Positions 53,301 through 61,808 of a stretch of DNA of 64,000 nucleotides are shown piece by piece. The notes beneath the pieces are model-generated. The model searched no databases, was not told the DNA's origin, and saw only the letters and a list, made by a program, of their open reading frames with translations. This stretch comes from an uncultured Lachnospiraceae bacterium (GTDB lineage: Bacteria > Bacillota > Clostridia > Lachnospirales > Lachnospiraceae): assembly GCA_910579275.1 (NCBI GenBank), contig CAJTTO010000008.1:41552-105551 (forward strand), given 5' to 3'. Positions within the stretch are counted from its first letter, which is position 1, and each line of letters opens with the position of its first letter. The translations under genes and the position numbers were made by a program.

Positions 53301-55648
53301 CTTCCGTTCGGACGGGTATGCTCCAGTCTCATTGATGCCTCCGCTGCGCGCAGCATTGCAACAGCCTCAAGGTCAGAAGACCATTTTAGCGGCTTGTAAT
53401 CCGCTTCTGTCAGCGGCTCTCCGGAAGCCGGATCTTTCACGCCCTCCATACACGCCTCAAGGCGGATTGCATTCAGCCGGTTCAATATGGTGTCCGCTGT
53501 CTCTGTCACATATGTGCCCGAAATGCCCATCAGGATATTTCCGTCCGTCAATGACATATCAATCTGCGGAAAAGATGGCACTGGTTCCGACGTGCCCTCC
53601 TTCCACTTCGCATAAAATGTTTTATCGCCTGTACTTCCCTTCTCAATCTGCGTCGCCGGTCTGGTAAACGCCGCATCGCTGTACCATCCCGCAAAGGTGT
53701 AGCCCTCCCTTGTCGGCGCTTTCAGTACAATGGTTTCTGACTGCGACGTGTACGAAGAGGGATTTTGTGCGTTGTTCTCCCCGCCATTCAGATAGTATGT
53801 AATCGTATATGTAGTAGCGCTGCCGCTTGCTTTACAATAAGTATTGATGGCATCCTGAATGGCATTGGCTGTCTGCTGTCCATATGTCATATGCTGCAGC
53901 TTATTGTTCGCATCAACATAACAGATTAAAGGCGTGCTCTCGTTTCCGAGCCATCCGGCACACTCTATCGCCAGATCAAAGTAATTGTTCCACGCCGCAT
54001 TTCCCTTATAGGCAAACACAATCTTGTCATTATCAGGTGCCGTCTCACGGATAAACGCAGCAAAGCTAGCTGCATTATATGATATGGAAACCACGAACAT
54101 ATCTATGTCTCCAAAGTCATGTGATGCGATACTCCTTACCGTCTCCTTGCTTCTGCCGCATGTATCCTGAACAAATACCAGAACTTTTGTTTTTCCAAAC
54201 GCTGTAGTCGTTGTCGCCACATCATTATCCGCATTATTATCACCGTCGTAAATCAATAACGGCTCTGCCAGATTATCCAAATTCATTCCCGCGGAAATCA
54301 CATAAGAAGTTTCTGACATGGGAAAGCTTTGGTGAAATGCATCCGTTGCATATTGGGAATCCCGTGTATGGTCTACAAAATCCGCCTCACATTTCAAGAA
54401 ATATTCATGATGTGTCGTGCTTCCCTCTCCGTCCCACGTACAGTCCACATTGTAATACTTTCCTGCTGCCCGCGCGCTGTCCCCAATCCTGACAATATTC
54501 CATCCATGTCTTCCGCCATTTCCGACTCCGGAAATAATCCGCACGGAAAGCCCTGCCTCCTTGCACATACGGTAGAACAAAACAGAATATCCTTGACAGA
54601 CCGCTTTTCCGGTACAAAGCGCATCATACGCAGAATATTTGGTCAGGCTGTAATCATAGTCCACATGGTCGCAAATATAGTCATGTATCGTCCTGACTTT
54701 CTCATAGTCCGTTTTTCCCGCAAGAGCCATACTGTCCATCACGCGCTTTACTTCCGCTGTAAGCTGCTGCTCCTGCTCATAAGTGGAATGATATGTCATG
54801 GAAAATTCCGCAGTAACCGTAACTCCGTCCGACGAAGCATTCAGCTCGCACGATTTGTACCCCCATAACAGCGCATCGCCCTCCTGACCGGAGCAATCCT
54901 CCGTGTACGCTGCCGCGGCTTCCAGCATGGCATCCAAAAACGCTCTCGTCGAGCCGCTTCCGTTGACCACAGACGCCGGAAGGGAAAACAAGATGACATC
55001 TGCACGCTGAAGCATCTGTCCGCGCATATACGCAGCCGCATCCTGCAAAGTCTGGAAAGACTCCGCTGCGCCGCGCTCTGCATACAGGCTGCTATGGGAT
55101 TTCCCATGTGCTTTCTCAAGTTCGTCTGCATCAAAATAATCCTCATAAATCGGATTCAATTTGAATACGGTTTCCACCAACGGCGCGTTCTCCTCGATAA
55201 GGACTTCTGCCGTCTCCTCCTGTGTCTCGGTCTCCTCCGTGGCACTTTCTTCCTCTATGTCACTTGTCTCGGTCTCCTCCATGGCACTTTCTTTTTCTGT
55301 CTGTGTATCCGACGCAGCTGAGTCACTTTCCTCCTGAGTCGTTTCCGAAGTCCCTTCACTCTCTGTCTGCGGCTCGGACAAGTCCGTCTCCGTCTCTGAC
55401 TCCGTAAAAACTGTATCACTTTCCGTGGAGGAAAGCCCCTCTCCTGTTTCTATCTCTGTCCGTAATTCCGTCGATTCTGTCTCTTCACAGTCCTGTGTCA
55501 CCATAGATGCCGCTTCTTCTTCTTGCAGCTGTATGGACTGTGTTTCGCTTCCGGCAGCATATACCGCTGTTATGTCTGTCCCTGTGAAGACTAGCATTCC
55601 TGACAATAACAGGCTTAGCATTCTCTTTGGTATTTTTCCTTTCATCAT
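50303..55648 (-). CDS. Giant secreted multidomain protein (transglutaminase, Trx-like, CAP, Ig-like/MBG repeats)
   Basis: About 1781 residues. Signal peptide (MLSLLLSGMLVFTGTDITAVYA), a Glu/Thr/Ser-rich tract (~45-155), a transglutaminase-like domain with Cys (AVCQGY, ~349), His (GGRHGWN) and Asp (VDCTWD), a thioredoxin-like segment (~470-610) with single Cys (QDTCGRSK) not CxxC, an InlB/Flg_new repeat (~615-680), a CAP/SCP domain (~695-840; LEHTRPNGRPW, WAENLAW), a Big2 domain, a second InlB repeat (~990-1060) and many MBG/YDG-like repeats to the end (YTGKxLxP...KDYTVxYxNN). The start at 55648 has GGAGGG. The last ~19 residues come from MITE copy D; the ancestral end was KKKVVW-stop. No LPXTG or SLH anchor is seen. 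Confidence 0.88.
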   Translation of the reverse strand: MMKGKIPKRMLSLLLSGMLVFTGTDITAVYAAGSETQSIQLQEEEAASMVTQDCEETESTELRTEIETGEGLSSTESDTVFTESETETDLSEPQTESEGTSETTQEESDSAASDTQTEKESAMEETETSDIEEESATEETETQEETAEVLIEENAPLVETVFKLNPIYEDYFDADELEKAHGKSHSSLYAERGAAESFQTLQDAAAYMRGQMLQRADVILFSLPASVVNGSGSTRAFLDAMLEAAAAYTEDCSGQEGDALLWGYKSCELNASSDGVTVTAEFSMTYHSTYEQEQQLTAEVKRVMDSMALAGKTDYEKVRTIHDYICDHVDYDYSLTKYSAYDALCTGKAVCQGYSVLFYRMCKEAGLSVRIISGVGNGGRHGWNIVRIGDSARAAGKYYNVDCTWDGEGSTTHHEYFLKCEADFVDHTRDSQYATDAFHQSFPMSETSYVISAGMNLDNLAEPLLIYDGDNNADNDVATTTTAFGKTKVLVFVQDTCGRSKETVRSIASHDFGDIDMFVVSISYNAASFAAFIRETAPDNDKIVFAYKGNAAWNNYFDLAIECAGWLGNESTPLICYVDANNKLQHMTYGQQTANAIQDAINTYCKASGSATTYTITYYLNGGENNAQNPSSYTSQSETIVLKAPTREGYTFAGWYSDAAFTRPATQIEKGSTGDKTFYAKWKEGTSEPVPSFPQIDMSLTDGNILMGISGTYVTETADTILNRLNAIRLEACMEGVKDPASGEPLTEADYKPLKWSSDLEAVAMLRAAEASMRLEHTRPNGRPWYTAKTTNGEQSWAENLAWNYNGLMHGIEQWYGEKTDWVNSTGKVTGHYESIISTRYQYVAVSAFQMKEGAVYPVTVAQEFSDKAVMDSQKSDVSGSTVQDMEIAGSAVSKLAFADATSVLLGSGSTYQLSLNASAGYRCVNGATLCTGPVRKGGVWKSSDESVAKVDAEGKVTAVGSGTAVISVTVGALSAEMQVEVAEDVPVEPDTYTVTFDVQGHGTAPQGYTGVQQGARIAKPADPAADGYEFAGWYRDAACRDAWDFETDVVVESITLYANWIIRSSQEDGFHIQEIPNMYYTGKALKPSVSVYDGKNLLKINKDYKVQYSNHINANADGETKKGNGIGTNFNAKLPSAKIIGLGNYEGDTLQVNFNIIPAKLADGNSNAAKGVTLNCSSQIVVNQTKDVNPFASVKLGKNLTKGKDFTLSLTPMSGAKDAEGKDLPKKEIEGAVIKAGYTGDFELAVSGCGNYSGTILTTIHVRQNSQLMKNAKITLGKDIKSISFKEFKAQESRLTPAYYDTDAKKYYAVKNGVVDRSTEVDAKKAFTVTCGGKSLIWEKDFVVRYQNHDMVGKAALVVVGINDYAGEKSVSFQITGLALKSGTVTVQGIEPKLYTGKRLEQENIQLTYQDKASNKQIPLQANKDYTVIYTNNLNKGTATMTFTAVKGSIYSGSFRKTFKISAADITALKPQADTQTIVVPYEKAGAKPDDKLVLKNADGVALVNGRDYTVSYKNNKAVAGAFDEKAPTLVVKGKGNYSGTFDKTFTITTGRLDGGNITVDITPIGYNKNKQPTYAYKPSVKVKDKKSALKGGKDYTVTYKNNSQEAYELYIDALKKNAAQAEALKPVAELRAVEGGNYVLQEAMVIPLPIYQTKLTKNNLYVVVEEQESIVYSGQQIRPQVRVYYSDDKKKITAARNKTEDAEIIALGLIPLRESGDYDLSYGTNIAAGKKKGSVVIRGISPDFGGSVTVKFDILKKKVVFNSSAQDFAFTANYGLQAT

Positions 55649-55829
55649 ATACCCTCCATTCTTTCCAAGCAAAAATTGCACAAATGCCAAGCAAATGATT
55701 CTTTTGACATTCTTTCACTGCTTGGCAATCATACATTTTTTTATTTTTCTATGAGCTGCGCGTATCATTGGTATTATAATCGAAATTCCATAAATTTTCA
55801 ATTATATCTTTTGTCCCGCAAAACCAGAT

Positions 55830-55985
55830 GTAACAGTTCAGCCTTCGGCTTCCTGTTACAGGCATCAAGCCATGCATAACCACTTCGTTGGTGTCAAAGC
55901 CATGTGCCATGGCTTGATGCATCTCTACCATTACGCTATTTCACGGACTTTGCAGTAAATGCAAAGTCCTGGGCTGAACTGTTAC
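55830..55985 (+). repeat. MITE-like element, copy E
   Basis: A 156-bp copy with perfect GTAACAGTTCAG...CTGAACTGTTAC termini and perfect AACCAGAT duplications (55822-55829 and 55986-55993). It lies between the divergent giant-protein and azlC genes. The internal GTCAAAGCC module reads GCCATGTGCCATGGC instead of GCCACGTACCGTGGC. Confidence 0.92.
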
Positions 55986-56102
55986 AACCAGATTTCCTCC
56001 TTTAAAAATTTGCTATTTTTAGCCTAAAGTGATAGTATATTTTAGAGCGTGTGCTGCACACAAATGCGGCAAACTGCCCTGAAAACATTCAGAAATGAGG
56101 AT

Positions 56103-56825
56103 ATGCTCTTGAAAACAAAAGATTACAATAGAGGACTGCGCCACGGAGCTGCCGTCGGTCTGGGTTACTTCGCCGTGTCCTTTGCATTTGGAATGGAAGC
56201 TGTCACCAAAGGATTAAGCATCTTTCAGGCAGTGCTGATATCACTGACGAACGTAACCTCCGCAGGACAGTTTTCAGGACTTGGAATAATCGCCGCAGGC
56301 GGTACTTACGTTGAGATCGCCCTGACACAGCTGGTCATCAACCTGCGCTACTGCCTGATGTCGTTTTCCCTCGCCCAGAAGCTGGACCGCGCCACGCCAA
56401 ACCGGCACAGATACCTTATGGCTTACAGTGTGACGGATGAGATCTTTGCACTGGACGCAAGTCTGGGAAGCTCCCTGAAACCAGCCTACCACTATGGTAT
56501 TACAAGCGTTGCCGTTCCCGGGTGGGTTCTGGGAACACTTACAGGCGCAATATCGGGAAATATCCTGCCCGCCTTTGTTATCAGCGCCCTAGGCGTCGCT
56601 ATCTATGGAATGTTTCTCGCCATTATTATTCCGCCAGCGCGACAGAACAAAACAATTTTGACCGTTGTCCTGTGTGCCATGGGCGTAAGTTTTTTATTCT
56701 CTGTTCTCCCGGTACTGAACAAAGTCTCCTCAGGCTTTGTCATCATTATTACGACGGTCACTGTCGCAGGCATTGCCGCATGGTTAAAGCCGATTCAAAA
56801 CGAAGAAAGCAAAGGAGAAGAATAG
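56103..56825 (+). CDS. azlC: AzlC-family branched-chain amino acid exporter subunit
   Basis: About 240 residues, with the AzlC pattern: YNRGLRHGAAVGLGYFAVSFAFGMEAVTKGLSIFQAVLISLTNVTSAGQFSGLGIIAAGGTYVEIALTQLVINLRYCLMSFSLAQKL, then four or five further helices. AzlC works with AzlD to export branched-chain amino acids. The start is uncertain: ATG 56103 is close to GAGG, TTG three codons later is better spaced, and an ATG at 56049 is further upstream. azlD follows one base after the stop. Confidence 0.9.
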   Translation: MLLKTKDYNRGLRHGAAVGLGYFAVSFAFGMEAVTKGLSIFQAVLISLTNVTSAGQFSGLGIIAAGGTYVEIALTQLVINLRYCLMSFSLAQKLDRATPNRHRYLMAYSVTDEIFALDASLGSSLKPAYHYGITSVAVPGWVLGTLTGAISGNILPAFVISALGVAIYGMFLAIIIPPARQNKTILTVVLCAMGVSFLFSVLPVLNKVSSGFVIIITTVTVAGIAAWLKPIQNEESKGEE

Positions 56826-56826
56826 C

Positions 56827-57144
56827 ATGGCACACAATGTTTATCTCTATATTTTTGTCATGGCAGGCGTGACTTACCTGATTCGTATGCTCCCACTGGC
56901 GCTGTCAAAAAAAGAGATTACCAACAATTATATCAAGTCCTTTCTATACTATGTACCCTATGCCTGCCTTGCCGCGATGACTTTTCCGGCGATTCTGGAT
57001 TCCACCGCAAGCATCTACTCGGCGCTCGTAGGGCTAATCACCGCCGTCGTCACCGCATACAAAGGAAAAAGCCTGCTCATCGTCGCCCTCGCAGCCTGCG
57101 CTGCGGTATTCATTGCAGAACGCATTTTGCCGTTCCTCTGTTAA
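56827..57144 (+). CDS. azlD: AzlD-family exporter subunit
   Basis: A 105-residue protein with four helices and the AzlD signature YLIRMLPLALSKKEITNNYIKSFLYYVPYACLAAMTFPAIL at the start. It is the partner of AzlC directly upstream; GGAG precedes the ATG. Its stop codon overlaps that of the convergent GH51 gene (shared TTAA). Confidence 0.92.
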   Translation: MAHNVYLYIFVMAGVTYLIRMLPLALSKKEITNNYIKSFLYYVPYACLAAMTFPAILDSTASIYSALVGLITAVVTAYKGKSLLIVALAACAAVFIAERILPFLC

Positions 57145-58598
57145 AAGGCTGATGTGGTATAATTATTCACACTAATTATGGCGATACTTCCTCTGCGAAC
57201 CAGTATCTCGTCCAGTTCGACCTGCATTTCATTCTGCTGCACACAGCTGCCCTCCATCGTACACCTTGCTCTGGGTGAAGTCCCTGTCAAGCATATCATA
57301 TTTCCATATCGCGGTACACTGTCTAAGCAAACTACATAATCTTTTGAAAAATCTCTGTTTACTATGGCGGTGCAGAGCGTACCGTCACTGCGCAGGACTG
57401 CCGAGGCGCTGAGTGCACTGATTCCGCCCTCCTGAGCATCTTCTATAACAGGAGACTGCAGGGAAACATCTACCCGCTCACCAGTCATATGCCGCCGGTA
57501 CAGCATCAGCGGGTATGCTGTCGTCTGAAACCACGAACCATCCTTCTCTGTGATAATAGGCGCAAGAACATTCACCATCTGCGCCATATTTGCCATCTTT
57601 ATCGACGGTGACGCAATCATAAGGTTCAAAATGCATGCTGTCCAAAGCGCATCTCTCCAGTTGTACCGCTCCAGCAGCCCATATGTTTCATCATCCTTAA
57701 AATTCCATATATTCCACTCATCCAGCGCTATCGCAATCTTTTCCTGCCGGGGAGGAAAACGATACCACGGATTGAAATGAAGCACGTTTTCCGGGTATGT
57801 ATCAATCAGCTCGGCGACTCGCCCAATCAGTTCACCCAGATGCCGCCCACCCACAAACGGTTCATAGATTCCTTTTCCGTTCTCTGAAGAATAATGGTGG
57901 ATCGAGAGATAATCCGTGACGCTGTGCAGCGCATCCAACACGGATCTATTCCACTCCTCGGAATCACTGCCCACGATAATTGTTTTTATGGTCTTATCTG
58001 TCAGTTTCATAAATTTGATGAACTCAAACGCATCCCTTATATACAGCTGTACATCATGGTGAACACCAATATCCGGCTCCGCGTAACTCTCATTTCCGAT
58101 GCACCAGTATTTCACCTGAAAAGGTTCCTCATATCCATGGCTCCGCCGCAAGTCGGCATAGTACGTATGCCCTGTTCCATTACAGTATTCTACCCAGTTT
58201 CCTGCTTCCTCTGGCGTTCCCGATGCCATGTTCACACAAAGCATCGGCTCCGCTCCTATTTTCCGGCAAAAAGTTATGAACTCCGCCGTCCCAAAAGAAG
58301 GATCCAGCTCGCCGCCCCATATCAAATTTTTGCGCCGAACCCTTTTCTCTACCGGTCCTACTGCGTCTTCCCAATGATACTGGCACATAACGGTTCCCCC
58401 CGGAAACCTTAACACCGGCGGCGCCAAAAACCTCGCCTTTTCCACTACATCCCTGCGGATGCCATCCTGATCTGAGAGCTGGCTTTCAGGGTCGTAAATC
58501 CCACCGTTAATGCAATTTTGCGCCAGCTCAATAAACTGTCCGTATATGTTCGTGTTCACTTCCTGACCGCTTCTTTTCAGTTGTAAATATATTTTCAT
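57141..58598 (-). CDS. Alpha-L-arabinofuranosidase, GH51
   Basis: A 485-residue protein with the GH51 layout: NIYGQFIELAQNCINGGIYDPES, LRFPGGTVMCQYHWEDAVGP, VKYWCIGNESYAEP (acid/base Glu), LSIHHYS, IAIALDEWNIWNF (nucleophile Glu), then a beta-sandwich end. No signal peptide, so it acts on imported arabino-oligosaccharides. No transporter or arabinose catabolic gene is next to it. It converges with azlD, the two stops overlapping, with no room for a separate terminator. Confidence 0.92.
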   Translation of the reverse strand: MKIYLQLKRSGQEVNTNIYGQFIELAQNCINGGIYDPESQLSDQDGIRRDVVEKARFLAPPVLRFPGGTVMCQYHWEDAVGPVEKRVRRKNLIWGGELDPSFGTAEFITFCRKIGAEPMLCVNMASGTPEEAGNWVEYCNGTGHTYYADLRRSHGYEEPFQVKYWCIGNESYAEPDIGVHHDVQLYIRDAFEFIKFMKLTDKTIKTIIVGSDSEEWNRSVLDALHSVTDYLSIHHYSSENGKGIYEPFVGGRHLGELIGRVAELIDTYPENVLHFNPWYRFPPRQEKIAIALDEWNIWNFKDDETYGLLERYNWRDALWTACILNLMIASPSIKMANMAQMVNVLAPIITEKDGSWFQTTAYPLMLYRRHMTGERVDVSLQSPVIEDAQEGGISALSASAVLRSDGTLCTAIVNRDFSKDYVVCLDSVPRYGNMICLTGTSPRARCTMEGSCVQQNEMQVELDEILVRRGSIAIISVNNYTTSAF

Positions 58599-58685
58599 GG
58601 CTCTTCCCTCTCAATTGACTTATCCGACTTGTTCGCCCTCATCTAAATTTCGCCGACTAAACGGCACAACAAAGAAAAGTCTGCT

Positions 58686-59027
58686 TTATTTTTCCTCTCC
58701 GTATTTTCGCAGCAGCCTTATATTCTCTTTTGCCATTTCCACAATGAATTTCACTTCTTTTTCTGAACAATTCTCAAAAAGTTCATTTAACTCCTGCCTA
58801 TATACATGGTCAGCCTTGTCAACATAGTCACACAATATTACATCACTTGATATTTTCAATTGGTTTATAATCCGAACCAACATTTCTAAACTTGGAATTG
58901 TATTGCCTGTTTCTATATGGGATATATGCGCGGAGGAGCACCCTGCCATCTTTGCCATCTGCTCCTGCGATATTTTTTTCTTTACCCGCTCATGTCTTAA
59001 TCTTTTACCTAAATCACCATAGTCCAT
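58686..59027 (-). CDS. Xre-family HTH regulator
   Basis: A 113-residue protein with a HTH_3 domain (LGKRLRHERVKKKISQEQMAKMAGCSSAHISHIETGNTIPSLEMLVRIINQL) and a C-terminal helix-rich tail (FENCSEKEVKFIVEMAKENIRLL) common in short Xre regulators. The start at 59027 follows AAAGGA. It is on the same strand as the GH51 gene but 90 nt away. Target unknown. Confidence 0.9.
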   Translation of the reverse strand: MDYGDLGKRLRHERVKKKISQEQMAKMAGCSSAHISHIETGNTIPSLEMLVRIINQLKISSDVILCDYVDKADHVYRQELNELFENCSEKEVKFIVEMAKENIRLLRKYGEEK

Positions 59028-59131
59028 TATTTTTTCCTTTCTCATTTTAGAGCGTGTTTGAAAATTGCTCTAGTACTTACAAAATTTTTTCCGAAATCAT
59101 TTCATTAAAATGAGCGTCTCTTTCCATTCTC

Positions 59132-60301
59132 TTATTTCAACATTTCTGACTGATTGACAATCGCCGTGTTATACAAAAACAAAATATCCGCATCTGCAAA
59201 ATCCACATAATCCCCAATCAGCGCCGAATGAATGTAGCGCAAATCAATGAGTGTAATTTCCCTGTATGTCCCTGCCAGAAGCGGTGCAAGGCTGCTTGTG
59301 TAGGAATCCCGAAAAACAATCAGCCGCCTGTCCGTCGCCGCTTCAGGACTTCTTATCACCTGTAATGATGACGCACCGCCCACAAATAAATCATATTTGT
59401 CCAGACTCATCGCATCCTCTAGCTTATCCTTGCGGTATAATGGCATCCACACCGCTCCCGCCTCATCCGGCAGCACAGCCTTTCCGCCCTGAAAATTCTC
59501 CTCAAGACTCCACACCACAGCCGACTCCGTCACTTTGTTTGTGAGATAGATGATGGTGTCCGGCTCCATCGGCAGCGCCGCCTGACCATAATACACGCCG
59601 TAGAAATCCTGTACTTCGTTTGTTTGATAATCAGTTTCCTGCAGACCGGAAGCATCCGCCATTCCAAATGCACCCAATACTGTTTCTGCCGTACCAAAAA
59701 GCCGCTCCTGCCTCCAATGGGTGTCTGTGTGGTAATAGTCGTCAATTGTCAGTCCCGAAAGAATGTCAATATAGCGCGCATCGACCGCTTTTTGCGTCTC
59801 CTCTGTCAAAATCGACAGCAGACGTCCATAATCCATGGATGGAAATCCGTTTTCCTGCGCAAGAAAATAATTCTTATCCGGCACGACCGCATAGCAGAAC
59901 GCCTGATTCGGAAAGTACTTCTCCTGCAGTCCTGCCATTTTTTCCCCAAGACGCCTTACAGATGCCTCGTTCAGCTCATAGTCCAATTTTGACGCGTGCG
60001 CGCCGGCGGCATAGATATCGTTATTTTCCTTCTGCAATAATACATCATACGCAAAATGCGCCTTGGCGCGGCGGAATGCGTCCCGAAACGGAAAATGGTC
60101 GAGCAGATATTTTTCGAGATGATCCATAAAAGATTTATCCAGCACGCTTTCCAGCGTCAGCTCCGGTTTCTCTGCAAGACGTCTCCGCTCTGCCTCTGAC
60201 ACGGTTTCTTTCGGACAGATGACCGTCATCAATGCCAGACCCACAATCCAAAAAAGAAAGACATAAATTGTAATGCGCTGTTTCCACCTGTCATTTTTCA
60301 C
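59132..60301 (-). CDS. AlgX/DHHW-type O-acetylation protein
   Basis: A 389-residue protein with an N-terminal membrane anchor (ITIYVFLFWIVGLALMTVI) and an extracytoplasmic SGNH-like domain of the AlgJ/AlgX/DHHW group: YYHTDTHWRQERLFG (Asp-x-His) and VFRDSYTSSLAPLL (Ser). These proteins move acetyl groups to extracellular polysaccharide together with an MBOAT protein, which is encoded just upstream. The polymer is unknown. Confidence 0.85.
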   Translation of the reverse strand: MKNDRWKQRITIYVFLFWIVGLALMTVICPKETVSEAERRRLAEKPELTLESVLDKSFMDHLEKYLLDHFPFRDAFRRAKAHFAYDVLLQKENNDIYAAGAHASKLDYELNEASVRRLGEKMAGLQEKYFPNQAFCYAVVPDKNYFLAQENGFPSMDYGRLLSILTEETQKAVDARYIDILSGLTIDDYYHTDTHWRQERLFGTAETVLGAFGMADASGLQETDYQTNEVQDFYGVYYGQAALPMEPDTIIYLTNKVTESAVVWSLEENFQGGKAVLPDEAGAVWMPLYRKDKLEDAMSLDKYDLFVGGASSLQVIRSPEAATDRRLIVFRDSYTSSLAPLLAGTYREITLIDLRYIHSALIGDYVDFADADILFLYNTAIVNQSEMLK

Positions 60302-60341
60302 CTAACTGTCACCTCCTGCAATATACTATAAAAAACTGCCG

Positions 60342-61787
60342 CTAAAATCGGAAATACAGAAACGGATTGAACGAGCCGTCTATCAGGTACGCTGTACACA
60401 GAAGCAACAGCCCGACTGTCAGCAGTCCGCGCGCCACATGGATTGCCGCCTCCCCTGCCTTACACGTCTTAAACCGTTCCTGTACCTTTGTCCACAGCCA
60501 TAGGGGCAGCGGTGTCGACCCGATGATTCCGGCTATGAGTATCACTATCCTGTTCCGCAGCAGATATGTCCATACCATCCAGTCCGTCTCCCCCGCATCG
60601 GAAGCAATGTGCCCCCCGCCGGAAAACAGCGCCTGTATGTCCGAGACAGCGCCTGACAGCGTTTCATTGTGAAATACCAAAAAACTCACCAGAACAATAA
60701 AGACAAGGTAAACATGACGGAATAAAAATGTCAGGAAAGACGGAACGCGCGGCATCCCGGCGCACAGACGTGAGACTGCCTTCTCAAATACCAGAAGTAC
60801 GGCAAACAGCAGTCCCCACGCAATAAAGTTCCATCCTGCCCCATGCCAAAGCCCCGTAAACAGCCAGACCACAAGAATATTCCATATCCATCTTGACATG
60901 CTGACCCTGTTTCCGCCCATAGGGATATAAACATAATCCCGAAACCATGCACCAAGTGTAATATGCCATCTTCTCCAGAACTCGCTGACACTTTTTGCAA
61001 TAAACGGGTACCGGAAATTTTCCGGAAACGAAAAGCCCAGAATGCTTCCGAGTCCAATTGCCATATCGGAATATCCGGAAAAATCAAAATAAATCTGAAG
61101 GGACACTGCTGCCGCATACGCCCACGAAAGTGCCAGATTTCTCTGTCCCAGTGCCGCGACCTCCGCCACAAACTCGCCAAGCACATTGGCAATCAGCACT
61201 TTTTTGCCCAGACCAATCGCGAACCGCACAGCCCCCCGCTCAAAATTTACATGCATATCCGAGAAACCGGTTCCCTTTATCAGTGTCTGGTCAATGTCGC
61301 TATACCTGACAATCGGTCCGGCAACCAGCTGCGGAAAGAGCGTGACATATGCCGCATACGTAATAAAATTTTTCTGTCTTTTTACCTTTCGATAGTACAC
61401 ATCGGCACAGTAGCTCACAATCTGAAATGTATAAAAGGATATTCCTATCGGAAGCGGAACCTCCTTCACGTTCATGTGAAAAATTGTTCCTGCAAAAAAG
61501 TAAAAATATTTAAAGTAAAATAATGCCGCAAACGGAAAAAAGACAGACAGAACAAAAAATATTCTGCCTGCCGTCTTCTGCCGGTAATTGTCCACCAGCC
61601 ACACAAGGACATACGATACCGCAATCTGCGCAAGCATCAGAAAGACGTATACAGGTTCCCCCCAAGCATAAAACAGTATGGACACCGCAAAAAGGACAAG
61701 ATTACGCCCTTTCTGCGGTACAAAAAAGTAAAGCAGGATAACCAGCGGCAGAAAAAAATATAAAAAGGTTATACTGGAAAAAAGCAT
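60342..61787 (-). CDS. MBOAT-family O-acyltransferase (AlgI/DltB type)
   Basis: A 481-residue polytopic protein with AlgI-like signatures: LPIGISFYTFQIVSYCADVYYRK, FPQLVAGPIVRYSDI, FDFSGYSDMAIGLGSILGF, FWRRWHITLGAWFRDYVYIPMGGNR and FTGLWHGAGWNFIAWG, with the catalytic His in LWHGAGW. It should carry acetyl groups across the membrane for the AlgX/DHHW-like protein encoded 40 nt downstream. Together they form a minimal polysaccharide acetylation unit. Confidence 0.94.
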   Translation of the reverse strand: MLFSSITFLYFFLPLVILLYFFVPQKGRNLVLFAVSILFYAWGEPVYVFLMLAQIAVSYVLVWLVDNYRQKTAGRIFFVLSVFFPFAALFYFKYFYFFAGTIFHMNVKEVPLPIGISFYTFQIVSYCADVYYRKVKRQKNFITYAAYVTLFPQLVAGPIVRYSDIDQTLIKGTGFSDMHVNFERGAVRFAIGLGKKVLIANVLGEFVAEVAALGQRNLALSWAYAAAVSLQIYFDFSGYSDMAIGLGSILGFSFPENFRYPFIAKSVSEFWRRWHITLGAWFRDYVYIPMGGNRVSMSRWIWNILVVWLFTGLWHGAGWNFIAWGLLFAVLLVFEKAVSRLCAGMPRVPSFLTFLFRHVYLVFIVLVSFLVFHNETLSGAVSDIQALFSGGGHIASDAGETDWMVWTYLLRNRIVILIAGIIGSTPLPLWLWTKVQERFKTCKAGEAAIHVARGLLTVGLLLLCTAYLIDGSFNPFLYFRF

Positions 61788-61808
61788 GGCACCCTCTCCT
61801 ATTATAAT

